From positions 29,997,648 to 30,051,133 of the forward strand of contig NC_049982.1 of NCBI RefSeq assembly GCF_000003815.2: a stretch of 53,486 nucleotides of DNA, given 5' to 3'. Below the pieces are notes generated by a model. It did not search any database. It was given only the letters and a program-made list of their open reading frames with translations, and was not told the origin of the DNA. The position numbers and the translations under genes are program-made. The DNA comes from Branchiostoma floridae. Taxonomy: Eukaryota; Chordata; Leptocardii; Amphioxiformes; Branchiostomatidae. Positions 11,057 through 21,900 of this stretch are shown in pieces. Each line of letters begins with the position of its first letter. The first letter of the stretch is position 1.

Positions 11057-12034
11057 TCAAAGAATTTCGCACTGCCTTTTCTGATTATCAAGTCGAAAAA
11101 AAAGGAATAAAATGGATTTTCCTTTATTATTTTGGATTCTGTTACAGGATGTTTCTTCCCAGATATATCTTTTAGGGAAAGAATTATTTTTTTCATCTGT
11201 TTCGTGTCTAAAATTTGAATGATTCGTTTTAAGGGAGACTGACATTTGACAATGATCGGACATCCAGGTTGGGTCGTGAACTTTGAAATACTGTACAGAT
11301 GTGAAGAAATGTAGACTAGTAATACAGTAGTCTACCGTACTTGTGCCATTATATTTTATACATGTGTTTTTTCCTGGAAGGTCCCCAATAGTTCTTCCAT
11401 TCACTATGATCATATTAGCAGCAGAGCATAAGTCAATTAGCTCCCTGCCATATCTGTTATTTACATTGTCGGTATTAAATCTGGGTTTTAGTTGAATTTC
11501 ACAGGCATTTTCATCAAGGCCATCAAATAGTTTTTCTTGTATGTTAGATGTTCTAGAATTTAAATCACCCAGAAGTAGGATATGCCCCCCGCTGTTGAAT
11601 TTGGCTATGTCAGCAGTTAGGTCTTCAAACAGTGTATTCTTTTTAGTAGCAAATATTGGTGAATTTTCAGGAGGTAGATAAAGGCAACCTAAAATTACAT
11701 CCCTGTCAAAGCCAAAGAAATTCTTATCTAATTTGCACCAAATAATGTCGGAATTGTTACTATGTAATTTCGAGATTCCTTTCGCGAGATTTCGTTTAAA
11801 GAGAAGAGCTACCCCACCTGAATTTCTACGGGATTGTTTTTTAAGTTTTCTGTCGCTCCGGAAATAGTGATAACCGTCTATATGAAAGTTGTCTTCAGGT
11901 TTCAACCATGTTTCTTGGATACAGACTACATCATATTTACAAATACTATCTAAAAAATCTACTTCTACACACTTTTTACTAAGACTACCTTGAATGTTCC
12001 AGCTAGTTAGACGTAAGGCCACATCATGTGCCAT
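11057..12034 (-). CDS. LINE ORF2 fragment: APE-type endonuclease domain
   Basis: A 325-codon frame starting MAHDVALRLTSWNIQG. It carries the exonuclease-endonuclease-phosphatase fold of non-LTR retrotransposons, which nicks target DNA to prime reverse transcription. Expected catalytic positions are present: N13 (SWNIQG), E41 (IQETWL), D157/N159 (LLLGDLNSR), D235 (STVDYCIT) and D260-H261 (MSDHCQMSV). After about residue 265 the family resemblance fades and the frame ends without any reverse transcriptase. A full ORF2 would be roughly three times longer. With the SGNH-type ORF1 lying 220 bp upstream in the same orientation, this is the 5' portion of a CR1/L2-like element. Since LINEs normally lose their 5' ends, the missing 3' part implies a later deletion or rearrangement. 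The endonuclease reading frame itself is undamaged. Confidence 0.85.
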   Translation of the reverse strand: MAHDVALRLTSWNIQGSLSKKCVEVDFLDSICKYDVVCIQETWLKPEDNFHIDGYHYFRSDRKLKKQSRRNSGGVALLFKRNLAKGISKLHSNNSDIIWCKLDKNFFGFDRDVILGCLYLPPENSPIFATKKNTLFEDLTADIAKFNSGGHILLLGDLNSRTSNIQEKLFDGLDENACEIQLKPRFNTDNVNNRYGRELIDLCSAANMIIVNGRTIGDLPGKNTCIKYNGTSTVDYCITSLHFFTSVQYFKVHDPTWMSDHCQMSVSLKTNHSNFRHETDEKNNSFPKRYIWEETSCNRIQNNKGKSILFLFFRLDNQKRQCEIL

Positions 12035-12256
12035 AAGAAATGGTAAAAAAAGTCAGAAAGTAAAGAATGTTAAGAGCAATAATTACATATGTTGTTTATC
12101 AACTTATACGGTTTTGGCATATTATGGTATACGTATGAATGAGTACCCTTTTAGGTCTATGTTTTGGTGGCTATATGAAATAATAAAAGATTCTATATAA
12201 AGTAGAGTAAAGGAATAGTTCACTTTCCTTTTGGTCAGCGCTGGTACAATGGATGT

Positions 12257-13180
12257 CTAGAAGCTATTTAACAGTTCCTTCAGCTTATAGGCCAGGTTCA
12301 CAAAGTCCTCATGTGATGAGTTAACCTGGGGCCGGTACCGGTCGGGACGTCTCCACTCGTTCTCGTCGGCACGCCATGATCCGTCTCGGCCGCGGTTCTG
12401 CTGTGGTCTGTCCTGTCCGCGGTTCTGCTGTTTTCTGTCCTGTGCCTGTCCACGGTTCTGTTGTGGTCTGTCCTGTCCACGGTTCTGCTGTGGTCTGTCC
12501 TGACCGCGGTTTTGCTGTGGTCTGTCCTGTCCGCGGTTCTGCTGTGGTCTATCCTGTCCGCGGTTCTGTTGTTTTCTGTCCTGTGGCTGGCCGCGGTTCT
12601 GCTGTGGTATGTCCTGCTCTGAATGTGGGGGTTCTCTCCAGTATTCTCTGCTGTGGCCGGGATCGTATTTGTTCTCCACAGAGCGGATGGTCCTCTTGAC
12701 ATCCGCCACTAGGAGACTCGTCCCTGTGACTTCGTCCAAGTGGATACCATCGCGCCTGTAGAGATGTCTAGAAGTTGACAGCTTCTTGTGACGTACGTAT
12801 AGCAGCTTCTCTTCATCCTTGTATCGTTGTAGTACCGATTGGTTATAGTCCTTAATGTTCTTGTTGAGGTCAGAATGCAGGTCATTGCCTCTTGGGAGAA
12901 CCTGAGACAAGACAATGGTGGCGTTTGGAAATGACACTTAAGCAAGACTGACGAGTTCTTCCGTTTTCTGCAGACAGTCCTGTACGGAAGAATCGTCGTG
13001 TTTTGACTTGTCTAAGTCGTTTGATCCTACGTGAAGTATGGCATAAGATGTTCCTGGATCGTGGACTGTTTCTAACTTCTTGGTGGCATCGGATATCGTA
13101 GATGTTTTGTCTCTGTGTGTCGACAAATTGGGAAACATTCTGGAGACATTGACGGCTTTCCATACGGAGTCCGTGTACAT
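12257..13180 (-). pseudogene. LINE ORF1 with SGNH/esterase-like domain, one stop
   Basis: Read on the minus strand, one frame runs from 13180 to the stop at 12257, interrupted once by TAA at 12940-12938. Blocks typical of SGNH hydrolase-like ORF1 proteins are visible: MYTDSVWKAVNV (block I, Asp-Ser), AILHVGSNDLD (block III, G-x-N-D) and RRDGIHLDEVTG (block V, Asp-x-x-His). The C-terminus is a basic glutamine/arginine-rich tail built on the nonapeptide RGQDRPQQN. It ends FVNLAYKLKELLNSF. Such ORF1 proteins bind element RNA in CR1/L2-type LINEs. Upstream of 13180 the frame meets a TGA and resemblance is lost, so the N-terminus is missing or frameshifted. The internal stop makes this copy inactive unless it is read through. 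Confidence 0.7.
12395..12610 (-). repeat. In-frame 27-bp repeat encoding RGQDRPQQN
   Basis: On the plus strand the unit reads CCGCGGTTCTGCTGTGGTCT plus GTCCTGT and repeats about seven times, some units with KQQN in place of PQQN. It forms the basic tail of the LINE ORF1. Confidence 0.85.
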
Positions 13181-13202
13181 CAGGTCTGTTTTTCATGTCC
13201 AT

Positions 13203-13549
13203 CAGGCGTATAGATTATCTTGATTGGCCGTTAAACGTTTAGTACAACTTTCAAACAAAGAAAGGTTATCCCCAACCGAACATTAGGTCGTTGACCCTGA
13301 AATACGCATCGTGTGTGGCCGGACACGAGGATGTGTGAGGCGCTTCTATAGGGGACTGTAGTAAAGTTATTTATTACTTGCTCAGGCTAAAATCAGTCAT
13401 GACACGCCTGATCAGATATTGTCAAAGTGACAAATTAACTCATCTGGTGTTGATTTCACTCGAGAAAAGAGCAAGTCTTTTCATGTGCACATGCCACTGA
13501 TAATGGAAAGGTAACTTTCGGAGCCAAACATTTGACTCGGGCTATTCTC
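13203..13549. other. Intergenic, nothing recognised
   Basis: No gene or clear repeat seen; it may contain the worn 5' end of the LINE at 11057-13180. Confidence 0.4.
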
Positions 13550-13811
13550 AGCCTGGGTACCATTCCCTTGCTGGTCGGCTTTGGGGTGCTTTACCCGGCC
13601 CAGTGCGTAGGCATCGACCCGCATCTGTCAGCCTGTCTGATCAGCTGCCCTCTGAGATTTCGCCGCTAAAGCTTGTAGCCGGCCTTTGGAGTTACGCCGC
13701 CTGTGAGACCCCGTAAGAACTTCCCCGGCCTGTACCAATTAACTGCACGGGCGGCCACACCTACACCGCCGAAGAGCAACTCGAGTGCCTCGATGGTATG
13801 GTACCCAGGCT
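13550..13811. mobile_element. AGCCTGG-ended inverted-repeat element
   Basis: 262 bp between AGCCTGGGTACCAT and its inverse ATGGTACCCAGGCT, with a GC-rich interior. Related ends at 3514 and 5344. No transposase. Confidence 0.65.
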
Positions 13812-14457
13812 AGGCCATAGGTTGTCGAATTAGAAGAGTCTACAACTTACAAGACAAGTACAAGACTGACTGACTCGATCATGTTCAAAAAGAAAATGTT
13901 TGTAGCCAAAGAAAATTGATGGGCCTCACACAGACGCTAGACAGTTACTATTACTATTACGGTTACTGTTACTATTACAAGCACTAGACATAGCCGAGTC
14001 TTGTGAAATTGAGGGTTATGTATCACATATACGTTGGTCAAACCATGTACCATGTGCTAGACTTTGACTTTGACTTCTAACTTTGAACCGCAACAGGTAC
14101 AATGTGCTATACGTGCAAGAAGACGCTGCTTCGATTTTTTTACGTGATCAAGTGGGGCATAACCATGTTGGATCGAGAAGGGGGTGTACGTACCGAATGA
14201 CGCGTGTGACGTTACAGCATACATATTTGGTTCAATGTTGCTATGATATGCGATATTGCAGCAAAAATCGTAGCATGCTATCGTTACGATATCGTAACGT
14301 CCCTGTTGCAACATCGTACATGTATTTTCGCTTGTTTAAGGTACCCTTTTCCCAAACGTTATTTTGACACGGAAATTGTAATGCTAGCTATAGCTTATTA
14401 CCTTCGCCAAGAAGGTTAAATTTTGGGTAAAGAACTTTTCTGTGTCACAATATGTAG
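13812..14457. other. Intergenic, nothing recognised
   Basis: Only short frames. Imperfect dyads occur around 14085-14320 (for example CAACAGG..ATGTGCTATACG against CTATCGTTACGATATCGTAAC..GTTGCAACATCG). No gene. Confidence 0.4.
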
Positions 14458-15150
14458 GTCAATCGCATATAACTCGAGCACCTGTGGATGGAATGTCATG
14501 ATTTTTGTATCTGAGTAGCGGTTGGAGGAACGGAGGTGTTGTGTGAAAACGGTTCACCTGGCACTTTTCGTCGGTACTGCAGTGGGGCGAGTGTGTGCGC
14601 GTGTGCGGTTGCGAACAAGATAACTTTTGACGCTGTGGATCCTTTTCAATAATATTTGGTAGTTACTTAGGGGTTTGGAAACCGAAGGTCAAGTTCGTAT
14701 TTTGCCTGCCACGATGCTTATTTATTTGTGGATGCACCATGCTAAGTGTGTGAAGGAAAGGGGTGGACCATTTTGGTTGGAAGGGGTGTTCAATCCGATA
14801 TAAGTCTGTCAGCTGTGGATAGAATTAAATATCTTTGGTATTTGAGTAGCAGTTGGAGGAACGGAGGTGTTGTTTGAAAACGGTTCACCTGGCACTTTTT
14901 GTGGGCACTGTAGTGGAATGAATGTAATGGAGGTGTTGTTCGAAAATGGGTCACCTGGCACTTTTCGTCGGCACTGCAGCGGGGCGAGTGTGTGCGCATG
15001 TGCGGATGTAAACAAGATAACTCAACACGCTGTGGATCGTTTTGCACGATATTTGGTAGTTATGTAGGGGTTGGGAAACCAAAGGTCAAGTTCGATGATG
15101 GGCCTCCTGGCGAAAAGTTGGGTACTGCAGCGGAGCGTCAAAGTTGGCGT
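14458..15150 (+). repeat. Lancelet-type dispersed repeat, two modules
   Basis: Two tandem copies of a roughly 330-bp module. Landmarks: GGAACGGAGGTGTTGT (14528, 14858), CACCTGGCACTTTT (three times), GCGAGTGTGTGCGC, GAACAAGATAACT, ACGCTGTGGATC and GGTAGTTA.TTAGGGG. The second copy has an extra internal duplication of the GGAGGTGTTG..CACCTGGCAC part. This sequence style is very common in lancelet genomes as I recognise it. Confidence 0.75.
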
Positions 15151-15279
15151 TAAGATTATCCTCAAGTGGCAGGTTCACGATTTTTGATTAGTGGATACGT
15201 CTTTGGGCAGGGAGGAAGTCGTGCAAGTTTGGGCCCCCTGGTGGCTTGTTTGGAACTACAGGCGCCGATTTTCTTTCAA

Positions 15280-16210
15280 ACTTTGGACAAGAATAACTTG
15301 AGAACGTGCATGATTTTTTCATATGTAGATAGCCTAAGTGATGATTTACGTAATGAATACTAACTATACAAACTAACAGCTAATTTGCATAATTAATGAG
15401 GAAAATTTATAAATCCACTGCATTCCATGATAGGACTTTCGAACTTGATACATATGTTGCTTAGAAAGGGATAAATGTCAATAGATATCAATTATGCAAA
15501 TGACTCCTTTATTTGCATAATTAATGAGAAAATATTAACGTGTTAACGGATTGTCATGATTTTTGGTATGTAGATAGCCTAAGTGGAGACCTACATACTG
15601 AGATAGTAATTATGCAAATAAACAGCTAATATGCATAATTAATGAGTAAAGTGTATAAATCCACTGCATTCCATGATTATAGGACTATCAAACTTGTCAC
15701 ATGTAGCTGAGAAAGATAGAAATGTCAATAGATATCAATTATGTAAATTACGACTTCATTTGCATAATTAATGAGAAAGTATGAACGTTTTAACAGATTG
15801 TCATGATTTTTTATGTAGATACCCTTTGTGATACCTTACATAACAAAATACTAATAATGCAATCAACAGCTAATTTGTATAATTAATGAGGGAAGTTCAT
15901 AAATCCACTGCATTCTATGATAGGACTTTCAAACTTGTCACATATGTAACTAAGAAAGAGAGAAACGTCAATAGATGCTTATTATGCAGATGGCATCCTC
16001 ATTTGCATAGTTAATGAGAAAATATAGTACTTCCATAGTGGTACATGATGGGAATTTCATACTTACAACATTATAAAGCTTGGTGAACATTGTTAGAAAT
16101 AAATCATGCAAATTTCATTTATATGATGAAATGCTAAAAAAATTATGTTAATCAGGTGCTTATTTACATAATTGTCGAAGAAAGTTTACAAATCCCCTAC
16201 ATTTCAGGGT
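15280..16210 (+). repeat. About 245-bp tandem units with GCATAATTAATGAG
   Basis: Four diverged units, with TAATTTGCATAATTAATGAG-type landmarks at 15381, 15627, 15871 and (worn) 16163. Each unit also has AAATCCACTGCATTCCATGA, TAGGACT.TC.AACTTG, AATGTCAATAGATATCAATTATG and GATTGTCATGATTTTT. Single or antisense pieces of the same family lie at about 20790-20990, 21795-22030 (minus), 24776-24945 and 49030-49200. Confidence 0.8.
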
Positions 16211-17101
16211 AAGACCTGATTTCGGGGGAACTAGCTATACTTATTTAGGTCACAAAAAATCGGCGTGGTGTGGGTCTGTCTTCTGTCAAGAGCATAACTT
16301 GAGAAGGTGTGAACTTGGGAAGCAGCCGTGCTGTGGAAAGGAAAGTAAAGTTTCCCTACTGTTTTCCTAAGTGTACTGCAGCGTCTGTGTATGTATGTGT
16401 GTTTGTGGATAACACTACCCGAGGTTAGCTGGGATGGGTAAAATTGAACTTCCAACCGCTGCAAAAACACGTTCATGCAGTCGGTCGCTTTTGAAACCGG
16501 TACTCTTAAAAAATACATGAATGAAACTTTAAAGTCTTGAATAAAGGCATTATTATTTGGCGAAGGCATGTGTTCGTGAAACTCTAATAGTATCTGAGCT
16601 GAAATTATTAGCTTATACACTAGCTAGTGCTGTCAACAATAACTTACTTGTAATAGGCCTAGTCTGTATATTCTAGCCTACTTGCTACCTGCATAACCAC
16701 TATCTTACACGCATTTATTTTAGAGACACATGGCGAAAGTAAACATACTACTTAAAGGCCAAATGTCAATTTCAACGTACTGTATTACAACGTGTACCTT
16801 GACCTCACCTTGTAGCATGCGCGTCATACATAAAACAAAGTATGGACATTTTTCATCGCTGTTAAAAGATGATTACTTCACTTTCAGTTATGATTTCTAA
16901 CGATGACAAGCCGATCTAGACTACGTCACTTTTAAACACAGTTATACGGTAACCAGTACAACTACCAGCTTTGGTTAACACTTCTCAATACTTACATCAC
17001 CCAATAAGTCCAAACCGTACCACCGTGCCCTTCTTACTAATTCTCACGTCGCCAGTGTTTTTTTCAAAAACCACGCTTTTTGATGCTGTCATCAAAGACA
17101 C
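16211..17101. other. Intergenic, nothing recognised
   Basis: AT-rich, short frames only, no clear repeat. Confidence 0.4.
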
Positions 17102-18000
17102 CCCTTGTCTCTGATGTGGACTGTCTGTGCCTCAACAGTACATATATGACTGAATGAATAAACTTAATTGCACGGCAGTTGTACACGGTACAATGTATTG
17201 CAACAGCTACTACACAAAGTACAAAATAAAGGTATAGGGTAAAACTTGACATCCTATTGCTATAGCAATAAGGGCTAGCATAAGCTTTGACATCATGTTT
17301 CAATCGAGTGGAGCTAATCATGAGTGTCAGTATATTTCCTAATAACAAAGCAGTCTTTTATATATTTGCCTATTTTCGTTGTGGGGTTTGGTGCCAGTGA
17401 GGATAAATTCATATTTAAATAGTCTGTATAATCCAGTAAAGCATGTCTGAAAAATGATATAAGAAGAAGATTAATAAAGAACTTTATTATACCTTAAACT
17501 TCATGCTCTCTAACAAGATAAGCAAAGGGCAAAGTGAATGTAAATTTTCCCGTGCTACTTAAATATAGAAAACATGATACAAACGTATATTGTTCATACA
17601 CGACATAAGAACATGTTTCTCTCATTGTCGTATAGTGAACAGTTGACAATAAAATCAAACTCTTCTGCTTTTGATATTGTCAAATTCTTTGACTGTAAAG
17701 GAATGCGGCTATGTCTACCCTTTTCAGCATCGCGTTTGTGTGAACTAACACGGACTTTTGTGATGGCTGTTCTATGTCGAGTGTTATATAACTTAAGTTC
17801 AACTGCAGTACTGTTAAAAGCCTCTAGGGGGCCATTATTGAAGTTGCCGTTAAAAGTGCTTATCTGTCTGCCAGTTATAAACAGATCCACCCACGTTGAG
17901 TTATGTTGTTAACACACCCACACACAAGCTACACCAAAACGTTATCTTCTAAGCAAACTAGGTAAACATACATACTGAAAATTGCCTGCAGTTAGGCACT
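17102..18000. repeat. 0.9-kb block, copy 1 of a direct repeat
   Basis: From CTTGTCTCTGATGTGGAC to GCCTGCAGTTAGGCACT this block matches 51901-52789 in the same orientation, with scattered substitutions and a few small indels. Similarity stops sharply on both sides. Overlapping frames on both strands at about 17574-17912 stay open in both copies, and I cannot tell whether either is a protein. No terminal inverted repeats or target duplication were found, so it could be a dispersed repeat of unknown class or a local segmental duplication. Confidence 0.85.
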
Positions 18001-18049
18001 TATAAATGATACAATATGGATATTCAGGGTCCTTGTGATGATCACTATA

Positions 18050-18282
18050 GGTGCACTCTCACTTTACTTGCGTCAAGCTTGCGTCACCGCGGGGTTCGTT
18101 CACTGCTTCGCTGTTTTGATATTTTCTCCGATTTCTATACTTCAGATATTGCGTAATACATAAAAGTATAACTAAGAAGACGACAAAAAGGAATAAAATT
18201 CATTCTTTGTCTCTAAATTCGTTGAGCATCTTCCGAGCCCCGCAGTTACGTCAGCGTGACACAAGTGCAGTGAGAGTGCACC
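18050..18282. mobile_element. GGTGCACTCTCACT-ended MITE
   Basis: 233 bp with inverted ends GGTGCACTCTCACTTTACTT and, on the other strand, GGTGCACTCTCACTGCACTT, followed on both sides by a CGTCA..GCGGGG inner match. No coding capacity. Confidence 0.8.
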
Positions 18283-18299
18283 TTTTGTACCGAGAAAGC

Positions 18300-18745
18300 C
18301 AATTAAACAATGTATGCCCACATGTAAGGGAGTCATTCAAATGAATATTTAAACAACCGCCCTACCGGAAATGTGTTATCAAATGTCCATCATTTCATCA
18401 GCACAATTTGTAACAACATAATCAATTACAAGACCTTCGTAATTGTACAACACTTATAAAGAGACACGACAGTGTGCGATGGATGAAGAAAATATCTGAA
18501 ATAATAAAATGATATTCGTTTATGGGAGATTTGTAACTGAAATGACTTTCAAGTTCTTCTTACCAGCCAATGACGTTACATCATATATCATATCATCGTA
18601 AATTTTGGGGACTTATTACAGCAACATAATTGTACTACACATTCAAACTTTCTTTCCTTGCCAATGATACGTCATAAATTGTCATCAACATACCGCACTA
18701 TTAAACAGACAATATGTGTGATGAATATTTAGACTTTCGTTAGAG
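18300..18745 (+). repeat. Dispersed repeat related to both LRR-gene flanks
   Basis: Shares AGCACAATTTGTAACAACATAAT, GACAGTGTGCGATG, TAACTGAAATGACTTTCAA and CCAATGACGTTACATCATAT-like landmarks with 31400-32035 and 36413-36900. It contains two or more diverged sub-units. Confidence 0.65.
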
Positions 18746-18926
18746 TAACGCTATATACTTCGGAATCTCGTAGATCCTTCTGATTGGTCCCGGACCGTTA
18801 TATTGTTATAGACAGAACCGTTATATATTTATAGACCGCTGTGGATGTCACGGCCTTCTGATTGGTCGACATCTTCTAGCTAGCTATATGAGTGATAGTA
18901 CTATAGTATATACCTTCAATTGTTCT

Positions 18927-21900
18927 TCATACGAAGCCATGCTGAAATTCTCTATTTATTTTACTCTGTATGGAAGAGTACATTCCTATGTGTGAAAAAA
19001 GATTTGGCTCCACGGCAAAACTTTCGTAACCATGGGCCTCCACCAGTTCATCCATCTCTAGATCTATAGGGATACTGCTGTTCCTCGTCGTCTCTAGGTA
19101 CTCCAAGAAGTTGATAGCAGTGTCCCTGCTGTATAAGATTGCAGGCATACAACAGCCGTCCGCTTGAAACATGATGTAGAAGTATTTGGAAATTCTCCTC
19201 CACTCCATCAAATGTACCCTGGATACCGCCCAGGCTGCAAGTCCACAACAGGCGACACTTCCCAAAAAGAAGACGCGAATTAGAGCATAGGATCTCGATA
19301 TTTTACGTAGACGCGAATGTAGAAGAGTGATGATTGTCCCTCCCACGATGCCCATTCCAACGAGTTCAAGAAGGTGTACGAAGATGCGTCTTGGTTTTGT
19401 AGTGTGGAAGTCGTTTTGCATATACGTTGGAGTGAACAGCTTGAAGAACGTTTTGGTGAAGTTGCTGTCTATCAGTTCAAAACCTCGGTACTTCTTTTCA
19501 ATCTTTGTCCGAATGATGTGGTTCAGGGTGTCTAGCGCCCCAGGAGTTGCTAACGCATCATCTTGTAACATCAGTATGAACTCTGAGTTAAAAGAAAGCA
19601 CTTGTTTCAAACAGTAGATATAGTCCTCTTTCTCTTTCTTGAATACGTCCGTCATCTCTGACGGTGGAGCTATGGTCTCGTTCAGATATCTGGAGCGGAC
19701 AGGAACAATGCCTGAAAGTAAGACTGCATCAGAGTGGGAGGGTGGATCCAGGTCTACGTCGCAAATGACCAGCGGAGTTTTCTTGGAGGGATCTTCTCGA
19801 AGAATCGCCGCGACGGACTGTAGAATGTACCCCGGGTGGTAGAGGGATCCTTCCCGTATGTAGACTTGCCTGTTGACGGTAACAATCCCAATGGCTAGCT
19901 TCGCTTTCGCATCGGCATCATGTAAGATGTGAGACGGTCGTGTTGATTGTGAGAGAAGAGCTGCTTGCGCCAGATGCTTGCGTTCGTCGTTAACCTCCAT
20001 TTTTTCAAAGAAACATAAAAGAATCATCAAATTTGGGAAATTCAAATGAACGTCAATCTTTATGCAGATCCTAGGGTAGCATAAGATGGTATTTAAAAGG
20101 AGTGTGTTTGCGACCGGAGGAAACACACTCCTAGGCCGGCTTCACTCTTCTGCAAGCTTTTGATACGTATGATCTTATTCTAGCGTAGGATCTGCTTGGG
20201 GATTAAATAAACGTCAAATAATAGAGACATAATTTGACAAAAGAAAAAAAAGAGACAACACTTTCAACTGATAGTTTTCTCGCCCTTTTACATTATGGAA
20301 AATACAATATTTGACGTTCAGGCTGTACAGGGCAGGCGCGTCGCCCGTACTGGTACGTGCGGGGGACAAATCCGCAGCCCGACGGCACACAAAGTTTTGC
20401 AATTGCCTACACGTGGAGTTCTACGGCGTGTCTGCGTGCTCCAAAATTCGCCGGATTCTCTACGAGTTCGTACGGAGGCGGTTCTTACCACTAAGCTAAG
20501 GGCACAACCCGCCGTACGTGCACATGCGTGCTGTGTATACGCGCCAAAATGTCCATAAGTGGTAATAAGTACCGCCTCCGTACGAATTCGTACGGAATCC
20601 GACGGATTTGGGAGCACGCAGATACGCCGTAGAGCAGGCAGAACTTTGTGTGCCATCGGACTGCGGTTTTGCCCCCGTACGAGCCAGTACGGGCGACGCG
20701 TCTGCCCTGTACAGCCTGAACGTTTTAAAACAAGGGTGGTGTTTAAAAACACCCCGGCGACGTTAGGTAGATGATAATGTTGAAAATCAGTATCTTTATC
20801 AGCATAAGTAATAAGAAAATGTAATACTATTGGATTTCATAACAATACTTTCAAACACACGGCGGATGTAACAGAGAAAGAGGGAAACATCTATTGATGA
20901 CAATTATGCAAATTGAAGACTAATAAGAAAATGGAAAGTTCCATAATGGTGTATTATAGTAATGCCGTCTCCGCTACGGCTCACGAAAAATTGGAAGGCC
21001 TGACTAAAATTCACTTACGGAAAATAATCACTTCCTCCATATGATTTACATCAAATGAAATAGATTCCCTGCGAATTATGGGAAATCAAAATAGCCTGAC
21101 CAGGCCTTACGGGAAGGAGCATACAGACCCTAGGTAATTGTCAGTTGTCTATGTTTTGACAACTATGCCCCTACAGTTCCAGAATCAGTTAGAGGGCTCA
21201 AACCTGCCCCAACAGAAGCTATCTGCCACTTAAATGACAAGACCATATCATGTTCAGGACAAGATTGTTATCAACGCCGTTCAACGGTTGGCGTTCTCTA
21301 GAAACATTAGAAGTTTGTAAGTTATGATTGTAACGCAAAGACACGATGCATATGGATCCGAATGTATGAGATAAAGTGAAACATTTAGAAAAAAAACTAG
21401 ACTTGAGCAGGGTGTTGTGTTGTCATTACAGTTAGAGAAGGAATGGGGAGTAAGGGGGAACGTAGTTTATATATAGGTAAAATGGGGCCCCCGATATGTC
21501 GACACAAATCTAAATCCGAACAGAGGACAAAGGGATAAGGAATTGAGTACTATCCCGAGATGCTTTGCGAGAGGAAGGGTCTAAATACAGAGCACACCAT
21601 ATGCTCTCACTCGAGTTTAGCCAAGCGGGGAGTAGAAGGACGAGCCCGGAGCCCTGAACTACAGGATATAGGAGACGGGTAGTTATTTAAGAAAAGCAAG
21701 AGTGAGATAGAGAAGGCGTCCGCACAGTCATATACTTGGTCAACTTGCCACTGTACAGACCTTTGGAATTGGCCCTGATATATCGTATTCACATTAATTC
21801 TGGAAATGACCTCCTATTTTGCATAATTTGTATTTCATTTTGTACAACATTCATTTCATTTGTCTAAGCTACATACAGACCAAAAATCATGAAAATCCGT

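Noticed and set aside
20001-20126. N-terminal extension of the PGAP4 exon 2 frame
   Set aside because: It is translated from intron and from the MITE at 20054-20205. The real N-terminus is supplied by the exon at 29286-29447.
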